The notes: generated by a model from the sequence alone, not told the origin. A stretch of DNA of 64,000 bases from Tissierellales bacterium (GCA_018433765.1 JAHDQO010000004.1:1-64000), one strand, 5' to 3'. Shown: positions 8,324-17,592, numbered from the stretch's first letter. Program-made: numbers and translations.

Positions 8324-8992
8324 TTGAAAATACTAAATAAAATATACACAAGAATGTTTGTAACTATTTTATTAATTATTACTTTATTAACTTTTAGTGG
8401 ATGTACAAAACATGATGAGGTTAAAAGTATAAAAGTTGATGACGAAATTAATGATATAAATCAAAGCAAAATAGTTAAAACAAAACTTACCAAAAATGAA
8501 AAATTATTAATAGAAGGAACAGGCTGCAAGCAATACTTCGTTTTTGATGCTGAACTAGAAGACAATTTTGAATGGTGTGAATTTTGGGTTGATGCATATG
8601 AATTTGGAGAAAATAAAAGAATAGTTGCTAAATTAGGTCGTTTAGGAAATAAAGACAATTCGGCTTTTCATATTATGCTAACAATACATGATGCTATGGA
8701 TAAACAAGAAAAATTAGTATTATATTCTGGAGGTTCTTCTTGTAGTACTATAGAAACTAATACTACTGAAGAAATGATAACTACACATAAGAGTGTAAAT
8801 AATGTAAATATTGTCGAAGGAGAGGAAATTCCTATTGCTGTCATACTACAAAAAGAAGGAAATGAAATTACCGAAATATCTCAAGACTTCTATACTAATA
8901 AAGAACAGTATTTAAAAGATTTAAAAACATATGATTATTCATATGTACTAAAATGTAGATTTTACAAAGAAAAACCGAATAAAAACGAATAG
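8324..8992 (+). CDS. Putative lipoprotein
   Basis: 222 residues with an N-terminal signal (about 8-26) and lipobox LTFSGC, so the mature protein should be lipid-anchored on the outer face of the membrane. TTG start with GGAGG upstream. The mature part is polar with two Cys near residues 67 and 140. No known family. Located 27 bp after the GNAT gene within the element cargo. Confidence 0.68.
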   Translation: MKILNKIYTRMFVTILLIITLLTFSGCTKHDEVKSIKVDDEINDINQSKIVKTKLTKNEKLLIEGTGCKQYFVFDAELEDNFEWCEFWVDAYEFGENKRIVAKLGRLGNKDNSAFHIMLTIHDAMDKQEKLVLYSGGSSCSTIETNTTEEMITTHKSVNNVNIVEGEEIPIAVILQKEGNEITEISQDFYTNKEQYLKDLKTYDYSYVLKCRFYKEKPNKNE

Positions 8993-9083
8993 CTAGACTG
9001 TGAATATTTTCGTAAAAGCTAAAAAATAAAAGAACACATATTAATCGAAATATAGTTTAACAAAAAAATAAAGGGGTTTAAAA

Positions 9084-9626
9084 ATGAGTATTGAAATAGA
9101 AACAGAAAGACTAGTTTTAAAAAACTATTGTAAAACTGATTTAGATAATCTCCATAAGCTTAAATCAGACAAGTTAGTATGGAAATACTCAACAAAACAG
9201 GTTGTAAATAATATTGAACAAACAAGAAATTGTCTTTTAACAATATTAAAAAACTATGATAAAGATAAGTTTGATTTTCAAGCATTATTCATAAAAGATA
9301 ATCTAGAATATATTGGAGAAGCAGGTATCTTATCTTTAAAACAAAATTACAGAGCCGTAATTGGCTATAATATAATTTCTGAATATTGGAATAATGGCTA
9401 TGCAACTGAAATAACTAATGCTTTGATTAAATACTTATTTGAAAAAATAAAGGTTGAAAGAATTGAAGCATTATCAGTTGAAGAAAATAAAGCATCTAGA
9501 AGAGTACTGCAAAAATCAGGTTTTAAAAATGAGGGGTTACTAAGAAATTTTGCTTATATTGATAGTAGATATTTAAACGTATGTTATTATGGTATGATAA
9601 AAAGTGACTATAATAAAAATTCTTAA
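9084..9626 (+). CDS. RimJ/RimL-type GNAT acetyltransferase
   Basis: 180 residues. The N-terminal IETERLVLKNYCKTD pattern, the middle GYNIISEYWNNGYATEITNALI (Q/R-x-x-G-x-A type acetyl-CoA loop) and RRVLQKSGFKNEG are the signature of GNATs related to ribosomal-protein Ala acetyltransferases, a group that also includes toxin and drug acetyltransferases. AAAGGGG ribosome site. Second acetyltransferase in the element. Substrate unknown. Confidence 0.85.
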   Translation: MSIEIETERLVLKNYCKTDLDNLHKLKSDKLVWKYSTKQVVNNIEQTRNCLLTILKNYDKDKFDFQALFIKDNLEYIGEAGILSLKQNYRAVIGYNIISEYWNNGYATEITNALIKYLFEKIKVERIEALSVEENKASRRVLQKSGFKNEGLLRNFAYIDSRYLNVCYYGMIKSDYNKNS

Positions 9627-9740
9627 ATTATTACTAATTTTAATATAATTGCGTTAATGTTAAGTTTGGTTGACAGATTTCCAAGAGTAGTTGGTAGAGG
9701 TTTAATCTATTTAAGAGTACAATAAAATGGAGGAGCTAAG

Positions 9741-10109
9741 ATGAGTTTTGGTCATAGGCTATTATTGTTAAGAAAAGAAAAAGGACTGTCTCAAGATGAA
9801 CTAGGCAGCCAGTTAAATGTATCAAGGCAAACAGTATCAAAATGGGAACTAGATGAAACAACTCCTGAAATGAATAAATTAATATCTATCAGTGATTTTT
9901 TTAATATATCACTTGATAAATTAGTAAAAGATACAACTACTCTAGATATTAATTCAAAGGATTCCGCTACTTTCGCAGTAAAAATAGATAAACCTAAAAA
10001 AGGAATCTATGATATTATTTTTTTAATAGTAAAGATATTCGGTGTCATAGTTTTAATTGATGTTATAGTTATGATAATATACTTTAGCTTAAATGGATTT
10101 CCTGATTGA
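9741..10109 (+). CDS. XRE-family transcriptional regulator with C-terminal membrane helix
   Basis: 122 residues. A Cro/C1-type helix-turn-helix covers residues 5-60 (LSQDELGSQLNVSRQTVSKWE is its recognition region), followed by a linker and one transmembrane helix near 92-115. This compact form is common in Clostridia next to membrane protease or transporter genes. GGAGG upstream. It lies 41 bp before the CPBP protease gene, a likely partner. Confidence 0.85.
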   Translation: MSFGHRLLLLRKEKGLSQDELGSQLNVSRQTVSKWELDETTPEMNKLISISDFFNISLDKLVKDTTTLDINSKDSATFAVKIDKPKKGIYDIIFLIVKIFGVIVLIDVIVMIIYFSLNGFPD

Positions 10110-10150
10110 TCAAAAAAGTCTTTCTCCAATAAACATTAAGGAGAAGAGAG

Positions 10151-11053
10151 ATGAATACATCACAAATCATGTCATTATATACAAAGCGTATAGTAAGTAT
10201 TCTAAAATCTATATTAGGATTTATAGGGATTTATTTTGTATCTGCAATTATAGGAGAACTTTTTGTAATTATTATTCTTACATGTAATGGTATTAATATT
10301 TTTGACTATAATATGTCTAATAATATTTTAACACAAACTATGCCGCTTTTTGGTTTTATTTTTTTCTTTATTATTACTATTATATACTGTAAATTTATCG
10401 AGAAAAGGTCTATTAAGACTATGGGCTTTATTAAAGAAGGTTTTATAATTAACTATTTAAAAGGTTCTATTATAGGTATCTTTCTTGTATCTATAGTAAT
10501 GTTAATTTCGCTTTCTGCAGGAGTTTTAACTTACAACGGTATTAGTAATAATATAAATGTATTATATGTACTTTTGTTTATAATTGGCTACATTATTCAA
10601 AGTATGGCTGAAGAAGTAATGTGCCGAGGCTATCTGTTGACTTCACTTCTTAAAAAGACATCAATATTTTGGGCTATTCTTATAAGCTCATTAGTCTTTG
10701 TATTCCCGCATTTATCATCTTTGTTTGCATATAGTATTAAATTTGGAGTAATTGGTTTTATTAATACACTGTTATTTTCTGTTTTTGTTTCTCTTTATAT
10801 GATAAAAGAAAACAATATATGGATAATATGTGCTATTCACGGCTCATGGAATTATATATTAGGAATATTTTATGGGATTAGTGTAAGTGGAGGAGTATCA
10901 AATGCATCAATCTTAACTTTTACTGCAAATAAGTTAACAGTAATTAATGGTGGAATATATGGATTAGAAGCTAGCATCATAACTACTTTGATACTAGTAA
11001 TTAGCATATTAATTGTAATATACAAAATGAAAAAAAGTAAAGTTATTATTTAA
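10151..11053 (+). CDS. CPBP-family intramembrane metalloprotease
   Basis: 300 residues, about eight hydrophobic segments. Motif 1 is EEVMCRG (residues about 156-162), motif 2 is FVFPHL, and motif 3 is HGSWNYI, matching the CPBP (Abi/CAAX protease) glutamate and histidine ligands. AAGGAGAAG precedes the ATG. In Gram-positives such proteins are often linked to bacteriocin immunity or peptide processing. The adjacent XRE regulator suggests a regulated unit. Substrate unknown. Confidence 0.85.
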   Translation: MNTSQIMSLYTKRIVSILKSILGFIGIYFVSAIIGELFVIIILTCNGINIFDYNMSNNILTQTMPLFGFIFFFIITIIYCKFIEKRSIKTMGFIKEGFIINYLKGSIIGIFLVSIVMLISLSAGVLTYNGISNNINVLYVLLFIIGYIIQSMAEEVMCRGYLLTSLLKKTSIFWAILISSLVFVFPHLSSLFAYSIKFGVIGFINTLLFSVFVSLYMIKENNIWIICAIHGSWNYILGIFYGISVSGGVSNASILTFTANKLTVINGGIYGLEASIITTLILVISILIVIYKMKKSKVII

Positions 11054-11119
11054 TGTAATTTCTTTATTTACAATAATGATACTATGCTATACTATTGAAA
11101 CTATTTGATAGTATACCTT

Positions 11120-12112
11120 TTATCGTCTTGAAAAATTTCGATACTCCATAGGGCGTATGCCAAAATTTTTTTTAAAAAGCTCTGCAAAACGACTTGCACT
11201 TTTATATCCAACTATATTAGCTACTTGTCCTATTGTCATATCAGTATTAGTTAAAAATTGTGTAGATTCTTCCATACGACGATATTGAATGTACTCCGTA
11301 ATTGTACATTTATAAACATCTTTAAATGTTTTTTTTAATTTAGTTAAACCCATGCAAGCTATTTTAGATAACTTATCTAAAGTAAGATTCAAAGCATAGT
11401 TAGAGTTTATATAAGTTGCTACATTTTTCAGATGTTGTATATCATCTTTTGATACCTTTGAGCACTTGAGTAATTTCTCATTCTCATATCGTTCATAAAT
11501 AAGAGACATAGATTCTGATACTTTTCCTTCGTAAAATAATTTCGCTGACATACCTGTACCTCTATAATGGTAAAGTTGATATAGCAATAAAACCATTTCT
11601 GGAAAATCTCTTGTTACATTAATGCTAATCAGTGCTGTTCTTGGATTTACATAGTAATCATAATACCTTTGTGCTAAAAAGTCATTACAATACTTAGGCA
11701 TAAACTCTATACCTATTGTACGAATTGGTATATTCTTATGAAATATAGCACGATATTTATTATGACTACACCAATAACTCTTTATACATCCTGGATTTAA
11801 TCTATGATAAGGATTTAATTCTTCTCCTGAAACAGACTCATAATAAGTAACACTATAATATTCTAATTCGGGACTTTCATAAAAGTAGTCATCATGAAAA
11901 TAAAAATCATGTATTACTATAGAAAAAAGATTTTCATGAGTATAAATCCAATAATATCCATTACCTATTGAAGGATCTAATTTATAGCATGTACCCATAT
12001 TATTAAATTTTGAATTTTTCTGCTGCTTGACAAACCCATTTTCAAATAAAAAAGGTTGATGAATGTTTTGATTCTTATCTATGACGCTTACCTCCTTGCC
12101 ACGATTAGACAC
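11120..12112 (-). CDS. AraC-family transcriptional regulator
   Basis: 330 residues from the GTG at 12112. Two helix-turn-helix motifs occupy the last 100 residues (NLTLDKLSKIACMGLTKLKK, then IGQVANIVGYKSASRFAELF with GIRP). The N-terminal ligand domain is of unknown specificity. The only strong ribosome site, AAGGAGG at 12091-12097, points to an ATA codon at 12082 (320 residues) rather than to the GTG. It is divergent from the ABC pair and has a Fur-like box upstream, as in YbtA-type regulators of iron-chelate transport. Confidence 0.8.
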   Translation of the reverse strand: MSNRGKEVSVIDKNQNIHQPFLFENGFVKQQKNSKFNNMGTCYKLDPSIGNGYYWIYTHENLFSIVIHDFYFHDDYFYESPELEYYSVTYYESVSGEELNPYHRLNPGCIKSYWCSHNKYRAIFHKNIPIRTIGIEFMPKYCNDFLAQRYYDYYVNPRTALISINVTRDFPEMVLLLYQLYHYRGTGMSAKLFYEGKVSESMSLIYERYENEKLLKCSKVSKDDIQHLKNVATYINSNYALNLTLDKLSKIACMGLTKLKKTFKDVYKCTITEYIQYRRMEESTQFLTNTDMTIGQVANIVGYKSASRFAELFKKNFGIRPMEYRNFSRR

Positions 12113-12140
12113 ATAAATACCACGAAAAGGCGAACCTTTA

Positions 12141-12155
12141 TGATAAAGATTATCA
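12141..12155. promoter_or_regulatory. Fur-like box
   Basis: TGATAAAGATTATCA matches the Bacillus 7-1-7 Fur box (TGATAATnATTATCA) at 13 of 14 defined positions. It lies between the divergent araC-type gene and the ABC transporter pair and could control either. It supports, but does not prove, iron regulation. Confidence 0.55.
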
Positions 12156-12359
12156 TTTTCAAAAAAATGTAGTATAATATCCTTAAAGTCAATCTTATAT
12201 AACTAGTGCTAATTATAAACTATTATTAATTATACGTCAATTTATGATAAATGACTATTTTAGTAATGTGTTAATTTACAGTTTATAAGAAGGCTGATAA
12301 TTATTTTTTAAATAATAATTTTTATAAAACTTAAATAGTCATAAGGATGGTGAATTAAA

Positions 12360-14156
12360 ATGTATTCAAAACAAAAATCAATTCTTTCAAGATTGTTAGA
12401 ATTTGCAGGAAGTTACCGTATTTTAATTATACTTGCCTGCTGTTTATCTGCAATTAGTGCAGTTTTATCATTATTTCCATTTATCTGTATATGGTTTGTT
12501 ATAAGAGATGTTTTTTCAGCTTTACCTGATATATCTCAAGCTACAGAAACAGTCAAATATGGTTGGATGGCAGTAGGATTCGCAGCTTTAAGTATTGCAT
12601 TATATTTTGCAGGCTTAATGTGTTCACATTTAGCAGCTTTTCGAGTTGAAAAAAACATGCGTAAAGAAGCAATGCATAAAATTGTAACTCTTCCTTTAGG
12701 TTTCTTTACACAAAATACTAGTGGTAAACTTAGAAAAATAATTGATGATAATGCAAGCTTAACTCACAGCTTTTTGGCACATCAACTGCCAGATTTATCA
12801 GGGGTAGTTATAATGCCGATTGCAATATTGATTATATTATTTATATTTGATTGGCGTCTAGGACTTGTTTGTTTAGTACCAATGTTCGTTAGTTTATTGT
12901 TTCTAAGAAAGATGATGGGTGAAGTGACTGCAAAATTTATGGAAAAATATATGGATGCATTAGAAGATATGAATACTTCTGCTGTAGAATATGTTCGTGG
13001 AATTCCAGTAGTGAAAGTTTTTCAACAAACAGTTTATTCTTTTAAAAACTTTCATGAATCTATTAAGAAATATAGCAGCTTTGCTTCAGACTATGCTTTA
13101 TCATGTCGTGTTCCTATGATTGGTTTTACTATTACTATTAACATACCATCACTATTGCTAATACCTATTGGTATCCTTTTAATATTAAATGTATCTAACT
13201 ATAATACCTTTTTGCTAGACCTTATTTTTTACATGTTATTTTTTCCGCTTTGTATAACAATGATGACCAAAATCATGTTTGCCAGTGAAAATGTTATGTC
13301 TGCAAAAGAAGCATTAAAACGTATTGATCAGATATTAGAAGCAAATCCACTACCAAAATCAAATGTAAGTAAAATTAGACAAGCAAATGAAAATACTGTT
13401 AGTTTTAAAAATGTTGTTTTTACATATCCAGAAAATAATTTACCTGCAATTAATAATATAAGTTTTACTATTCCTCAAGGTAAAACTTATGCATTAGCTG
13501 GACCTTCTGGTGGAGGAAAGAGTACTATAGCAAGCCTCATACCAAGGTTTTGGGATGTAGATAATGGCAGTATTGAAATTGGTGGTATTGATGTAAGAGA
13601 TTTTGACGAAAAGGAATTAATGGAGAAAATTGCTTTTGTATTTCAAAATAGTAAGCTCTTTAAAACAAGCTTGTTAGAAAATATACGTACAGGGAATCCA
13701 AATGCAAGTCGTAAAGATATTCTAAGAGCTGCACATTTAGCTCAGTGCGACGATATAATTAATAAAATGCCTCAAGGTATTGATACTGTAATAGGTACTG
13801 AAGGTGTTTATCTTTCTGGGGGTGAACAGCAAAGAATTGCTTTAGCTAGAGCTATTTTGAAAGATGCACCAATAATTATTTTAGATGAAGCAACAGCTTT
13901 TGCAGATCCTGAAAATGAATATCAGATACAAAAAGCGTTCGAAACTTTAATACAAAATAAGACTGTACTAATAATTGCTCATAGACTGTCTTCTATAAAA
14001 AATGTTGATTCTATTCTAGTAATAAAAAATGGGACAATTGTTGAAAATGGCAGTCATGAACAACTTCTAAGATGTAATGGAGTTTATGCTAACATGTGGA
14101 GAGAATACCAGACTTCTATATCATGGAAAATTGGAAAGGAGAAGAATTATGCTTAA
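12360..14156 (+). CDS. ABC transporter, fused permease/ATPase half-transporter (subunit 1)
   Basis: 598 residues: a six-helix type IV exporter-fold membrane domain (about 15-310) and a nucleotide-binding domain (about 345-585) with Walker A GPSGGGKST, signature LSGGEQQR and Walker B IIILDEATAF. The next gene overlaps by 8 bp and encodes a second half-transporter, so they should form a heterodimer. The AraC neighbour and Fur-like box recall the YbtPQ and IrtAB siderophore importers, which share this fold. A drug or peptide exporter is the alternative. AAGGATGG ribosome site. Confidence 0.88.
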   Translation: MYSKQKSILSRLLEFAGSYRILIILACCLSAISAVLSLFPFICIWFVIRDVFSALPDISQATETVKYGWMAVGFAALSIALYFAGLMCSHLAAFRVEKNMRKEAMHKIVTLPLGFFTQNTSGKLRKIIDDNASLTHSFLAHQLPDLSGVVIMPIAILIILFIFDWRLGLVCLVPMFVSLLFLRKMMGEVTAKFMEKYMDALEDMNTSAVEYVRGIPVVKVFQQTVYSFKNFHESIKKYSSFASDYALSCRVPMIGFTITINIPSLLLIPIGILLILNVSNYNTFLLDLIFYMLFFPLCITMMTKIMFASENVMSAKEALKRIDQILEANPLPKSNVSKIRQANENTVSFKNVVFTYPENNLPAINNISFTIPQGKTYALAGPSGGGKSTIASLIPRFWDVDNGSIEIGGIDVRDFDEKELMEKIAFVFQNSKLFKTSLLENIRTGNPNASRKDILRAAHLAQCDDIINKMPQGIDTVIGTEGVYLSGGEQQRIALARAILKDAPIIILDEATAFADPENEYQIQKAFETLIQNKTVLIIAHRLSSIKNVDSILVIKNGTIVENGSHEQLLRCNGVYANMWREYQTSISWKIGKEKNYA

Positions 14157-15891
14157 TTATCTTCAATATAAATTTGTACTTAGCAAACAAGGAGCAAAAG
14201 ACCTGGTTAAAGGAAGTATATATAGCGCTCTTGTAAATTTGAGCATGATGCTTCCTGTAGGACTTTTTATTCTTATGCTAAATGAGTTATTAAATCCTCT
14301 TTTAGGAAATGAATTTAACGTACCAAATATATTGCAATATATAGTATTTATAGTAGTAGCAGTAGCTATTATTTACCTTGTACACTACTTACAATATTCA
14401 AGTGTTTATCTTTCAACTTATAGAGAAAGTGCAACAAGGCGAATTTCTTTAGCTGAAAAGTTGAGACAGCTGCCGTTATCATATTTTGGAAATAAAGATT
14501 TATCAGATTTAACTAACACAGTTATGGCAGACTGTACAACATTAGAACATGCATTTTCTCATTCTATACCTCAACTATTAGGATCTATTATTTCTACTAC
14601 AATTATTGTTATATGTTTACTAGTAATGGATTGGCGTATGGGATTATCTGTACTTTGGGTTGTTCCAGTATCATTTATAATGATTTTTGCTTCTAAGCAT
14701 CTACAGAATAAATCAAAAATTAAACATTATAATGCAAAACGTGTTTGTGCAGATGGTATTCAAGAATGTCTTGAAAATATTCAAGATATTAAAGCCTACC
14801 GTATGGAAGCGCCTTATATAGAAGACTTAGATAGGAAGCTTGATAATGCAGAAAAAGCACAAATCAAATCAGAGCTTACCATGGGGTCGTTTGTCACAAG
14901 TGCACAAGCAGTTTTAAGGTTAGGATTAGCTACAGTTGTTCTTGTTGGAAGTACTCTTCTAATAAAAGGACAGACTGATTTACTAACTTATCTAGTGTTT
15001 TTAATTACAGCATCAAGACTTTATGATCCTCTTTCTGGAAATCTTTCTAATATTGCTGAGATTTTTAGTATACAAATACCTATACAGCGAATGAGAGAAA
15101 TGGAAGATCAGCCTATACAAAGAGGACTTAAAGATTATAAACTTAACAGCTATAATATAGAATTTAATCACGTTGCTTTTTCTTATAATGAAAATGAACC
15201 TGTTTTAAAAGATGTTTCTTTTACAGCAAAACAGGGAGAAGTCACAGCTCTAGTAGGGCCATCGGGAAGTGGTAAAAGTACTGCTGCAAAACTAGCTGCT
15301 AGGTTTTGGGATGTAAACAGCGGACATATAACACTTGGAGATACTAAAATAGCAAATATTGATCCAGAAATTTTACTTAACAATTATACTATTGTCTTCC
15401 AAGATGTCACATTGTTTAATGACACAGTAATGGAAAACATTAGATTAGGGAAAAGAGAAGCAAGTGATGAAGAAGTGTTAAAAGCTGCAAAGATTGCCAT
15501 GTGTGATGATTTTGTATCTAATATGCCTAAAGGATATCAAACTGTTATAGGAGAAAATGGTTCAACTCTGTCTGGAGGTGAACGTCAGCGAATTTCAATT
15601 GCAAGAGCAATACTAAAAGATGCTCCTGTTATTTTATTGGATGAAGCAACTGCATCTCTTGATGTTGAAAATGAAACTAAAATTCAAAGTGCACTTTCTG
15701 AACTGATAAAAAATAAAACTGTACTAGTAGTTGCACATCGTATGAGAACAATTGAAAATGCAGATAAAGTTGTTGTTCTAGCAGATGGTTATGTAGCTGA
15801 ACAAGGAAAACCAAAAGATTTATTGAAACAAAAAGGTCTATATAATCACATGGTTAATCTTCAAACACAAAGTTTAGATTGGTCATTATAA
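14149..15891 (+). CDS. ABC transporter, fused permease/ATPase half-transporter (subunit 2)
   Basis: 580 residues, same architecture as subunit 1: transmembrane domain about 15-320, ATPase domain with Walker A GPSGSGKST, signature LSGGERQR and Walker B VILLDEATASLD. The start at 14149 is set by AAAGGAGAAG just upstream; the frame is open further up but lies inside the previous gene. Both ATP sites look catalytically complete. The 8-bp overlap with subunit 1 indicates coupled translation of a heterodimer. Confidence 0.88.
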   Translation: MLNYLQYKFVLSKQGAKDLVKGSIYSALVNLSMMLPVGLFILMLNELLNPLLGNEFNVPNILQYIVFIVVAVAIIYLVHYLQYSSVYLSTYRESATRRISLAEKLRQLPLSYFGNKDLSDLTNTVMADCTTLEHAFSHSIPQLLGSIISTTIIVICLLVMDWRMGLSVLWVVPVSFIMIFASKHLQNKSKIKHYNAKRVCADGIQECLENIQDIKAYRMEAPYIEDLDRKLDNAEKAQIKSELTMGSFVTSAQAVLRLGLATVVLVGSTLLIKGQTDLLTYLVFLITASRLYDPLSGNLSNIAEIFSIQIPIQRMREMEDQPIQRGLKDYKLNSYNIEFNHVAFSYNENEPVLKDVSFTAKQGEVTALVGPSGSGKSTAAKLAARFWDVNSGHITLGDTKIANIDPEILLNNYTIVFQDVTLFNDTVMENIRLGKREASDEEVLKAAKIAMCDDFVSNMPKGYQTVIGENGSTLSGGERQRISIARAILKDAPVILLDEATASLDVENETKIQSALSELIKNKTVLVVAHRMRTIENADKVVVLADGYVAEQGKPKDLLKQKGLYNHMVNLQTQSLDWSL

Positions 15892-15955
15892 ATTATTAAA
15901 TATTTTATTGTCATAATAATCCTCTGTTATAGTAGTTTAATAAAGAGGGGATAAT

Positions 15956-17554
15956 ATGCAGTATTGTATTTATTTAAGAAAGTCAAGAAAAGATATAGAA
16001 GCTGAAACTCATGGTGAAGGTGAAACTCTAGCGAGGCATGAAAAAGCTTTGCTTAATCTTGCTAAAACACATAATTTAAATATAACAGAAGTTTACAAAG
16101 AGATAGTTTCTGGTGAAACTATTTCTTCTAGACCTGTTATGCAGCATCTTTTGAATGAAGTAGAACAGGATATATGGAATGGTGTTCTAGTTATGGAGGT
16201 TGAAAGACTTGCTAGAGGTGACACAATAGACCAAGGAATAGTAGCTCAAGCTTTTAAAATTTCTAATACTAAAATTATTACTCCAGCTAAGATTTATGAT
16301 CCAAGCAATGAATTTGATGAAGAATACTTTGAATTTGGCTTGTTTATGTCTAGAAGAGAATATAAAGCTATAAATAGGCGTTTGCAGCGTGGAAGAATAG
16401 CAAGCGTTAAAGAAGGCAAATGGCTTGGAGCAATAGCGCCTTATGGATATAAAAAAATAAAGCTTAAAAGTGAAAAGGGATATTCTTTACAAATTGTAAA
16501 AGAGCAAGCTGATATTGTAAAGACGATTTTTGAACTTTTTACAATAGGAGAAAATCAACCTGATGGAAATTATAAAAGGCTTGGAGTATCTTCTATAGTT
16601 AGACGTTTAAATAATTGGAAAATACGAACTATAAAAAGTGATGTTTGGACTCCATCTACAGTTAGAACCATATTAACAAATCCTGTTTATGTCGGTAAAA
16701 TACGATGGAATTCGAGACCTCGTGTAAAAAAAATAATTGACGGAGAAGTAAAGTATTCAAGACCTAGAGCAGATGAAAAGGATTGGATTCTTGTAGAAGG
16801 TTTACATGAAGCTATAATTGATAAAGAAACATGGAATCTAACTCAATTTTATATAAAAACTAATAAAGATAACCCTATACCGCATGAAAAAACTATTAAA
16901 AACCCTCTATCCGGATTAATTGTATGCGGTGTATGCGGTCGTAAAATGGTTCGCAAGCCATATAATAATTCTTATCCTGACACTATTATATGCCCGTCTA
17001 CTGCTTGTAATAATGTAAGTTCACTCCTACAATATGTTGAAGATAAACTCTTAAAATCCCTTGAAAAATGGTTTCATGAATATGAAATAAAATGGACTTA
17101 TAATGATATTAAAAAATCACATGTTTCACAAAATAACTTTAAAAAAAGAGCTGTTAAAAATATAGACATTGAATTAAATAGTTTGAAGAAACAATCTAAT
17201 AATATACATGATTTATTGGAAAAGGGTGTTTATTCAATAGATAAATTTTTAGATAGATTGAATATTATTAACACCAAAATTGAAGGATTAAAAAAGACTA
17301 AGAACTTATTGATAAAAGAATTAGAAAATAATAATCAAATAAAAAATAATCCCCAGTATATAACTCCTAAAGCTGAAAATATAAATATTATATCGCTGTA
17401 TCATAATACAAATAGTATTAAATTTAAAAATGAACTTCTTAAATCTATAATTGATAAAGTGATTTATACTAAGAAAACTAACGGACGCTGGAATAATAAA
17501 CCTGATAATTTTGAGATTATTATTTATCCAAAAATCCCAAATAAATATAACTGA
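15956..17554 (+). CDS. Large serine recombinase (site-specific integrase/excisionase)
   Basis: 532 residues. The N-terminal resolvase domain (1-150) has catalytic Ser10 in YLRKSRKD and the conserved ERLARG. The recombinase domain follows (about 160-290; APYGYKK and WTPSTVRTILTNPVYVGKIR). A zinc ribbon with CGVCG and CPSTAC is near 322-350, and a coiled coil near 395-460. All domains are present and the frame is intact. The stop codon lies at the edge of the attR arm, the usual place for an integrase. AGAGGGG precedes the ATG. I could not find a convincing SigE, SigK or SigA promoter in the 64 bp upstream, so timing is unresolved. It should excise 4189-17574 and rebuild cotJC. Confidence 0.93.
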   Translation: MQYCIYLRKSRKDIEAETHGEGETLARHEKALLNLAKTHNLNITEVYKEIVSGETISSRPVMQHLLNEVEQDIWNGVLVMEVERLARGDTIDQGIVAQAFKISNTKIITPAKIYDPSNEFDEEYFEFGLFMSRREYKAINRRLQRGRIASVKEGKWLGAIAPYGYKKIKLKSEKGYSLQIVKEQADIVKTIFELFTIGENQPDGNYKRLGVSSIVRRLNNWKIRTIKSDVWTPSTVRTILTNPVYVGKIRWNSRPRVKKIIDGEVKYSRPRADEKDWILVEGLHEAIIDKETWNLTQFYIKTNKDNPIPHEKTIKNPLSGLIVCGVCGRKMVRKPYNNSYPDTIICPSTACNNVSSLLQYVEDKLLKSLEKWFHEYEIKWTYNDIKKSHVSQNNFKKRAVKNIDIELNSLKKQSNNIHDLLEKGVYSIDKFLDRLNIINTKIEGLKKTKNLLIKELENNNQIKNNPQYITPKAENINIISLYHNTNSIKFKNELLKSIIDKVIYTKKTNGRWNNKPDNFEIIIYPKIPNKYN

Positions 17555-17592
17555 TATCTTAACGGTCTTAAGAACTAGCACATATGGAAATG
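17553..17592. other. Inferred attR (right junction of the cotJC element)
   Basis: The element arm GATATCTTAACGGTCTT (17553-17569) leads to AAGAA (17570-17574), then host cotJC codons CTA GCA CAT (L-A-H) from 17575. The arm overlaps the recombinase stop codon. It mirrors the element arm at attL, as expected for the two halves of attP. Confidence 0.75.

Larger units (their letters stand above)
4189..17574 (+). mobile_element. 13,386-bp skin-like intervening element inside cotJC
   Basis: The element divides cotJC between codons 65 and 66. It has a complete large serine recombinase at its right edge (stop overlapping attR), a 5-bp AAGAA shared at both junctions, and an inferred circle junction that is an imperfect palindrome. 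Cargo: ECF sigma/anti-sigma, membrane proteins, acetyltransferases, lipoprotein, XRE and AraC regulators, CPBP protease and an ABC half-transporter pair. No capsid, tail, terminase, relaxase or conjugation genes are present, so it is not a complete phage or ICE. Known parallels are the skin element in sigK and SP-beta in spsM, both excised by serine recombinases in the mother cell. That this element is excised in sporulation is inference. Confidence 0.88.

Noticed and set aside
10093-10287. A 64-codon frame near the CPBP protease start
   Set aside because: Shadow frame overlapping the real gene from 10151, without a ribosome site.
15892-15955. Mother-cell promoter of the recombinase (CATAATAAT near 15911)
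   Set aside because: No matching -35 at the right distance for SigE or SigK.
4189-17574. Prophage or integrative conjugative element
   Set aside because: No terminase, capsid, tail, lysis, relaxase or type IV secretion genes; only an integrase and cargo.
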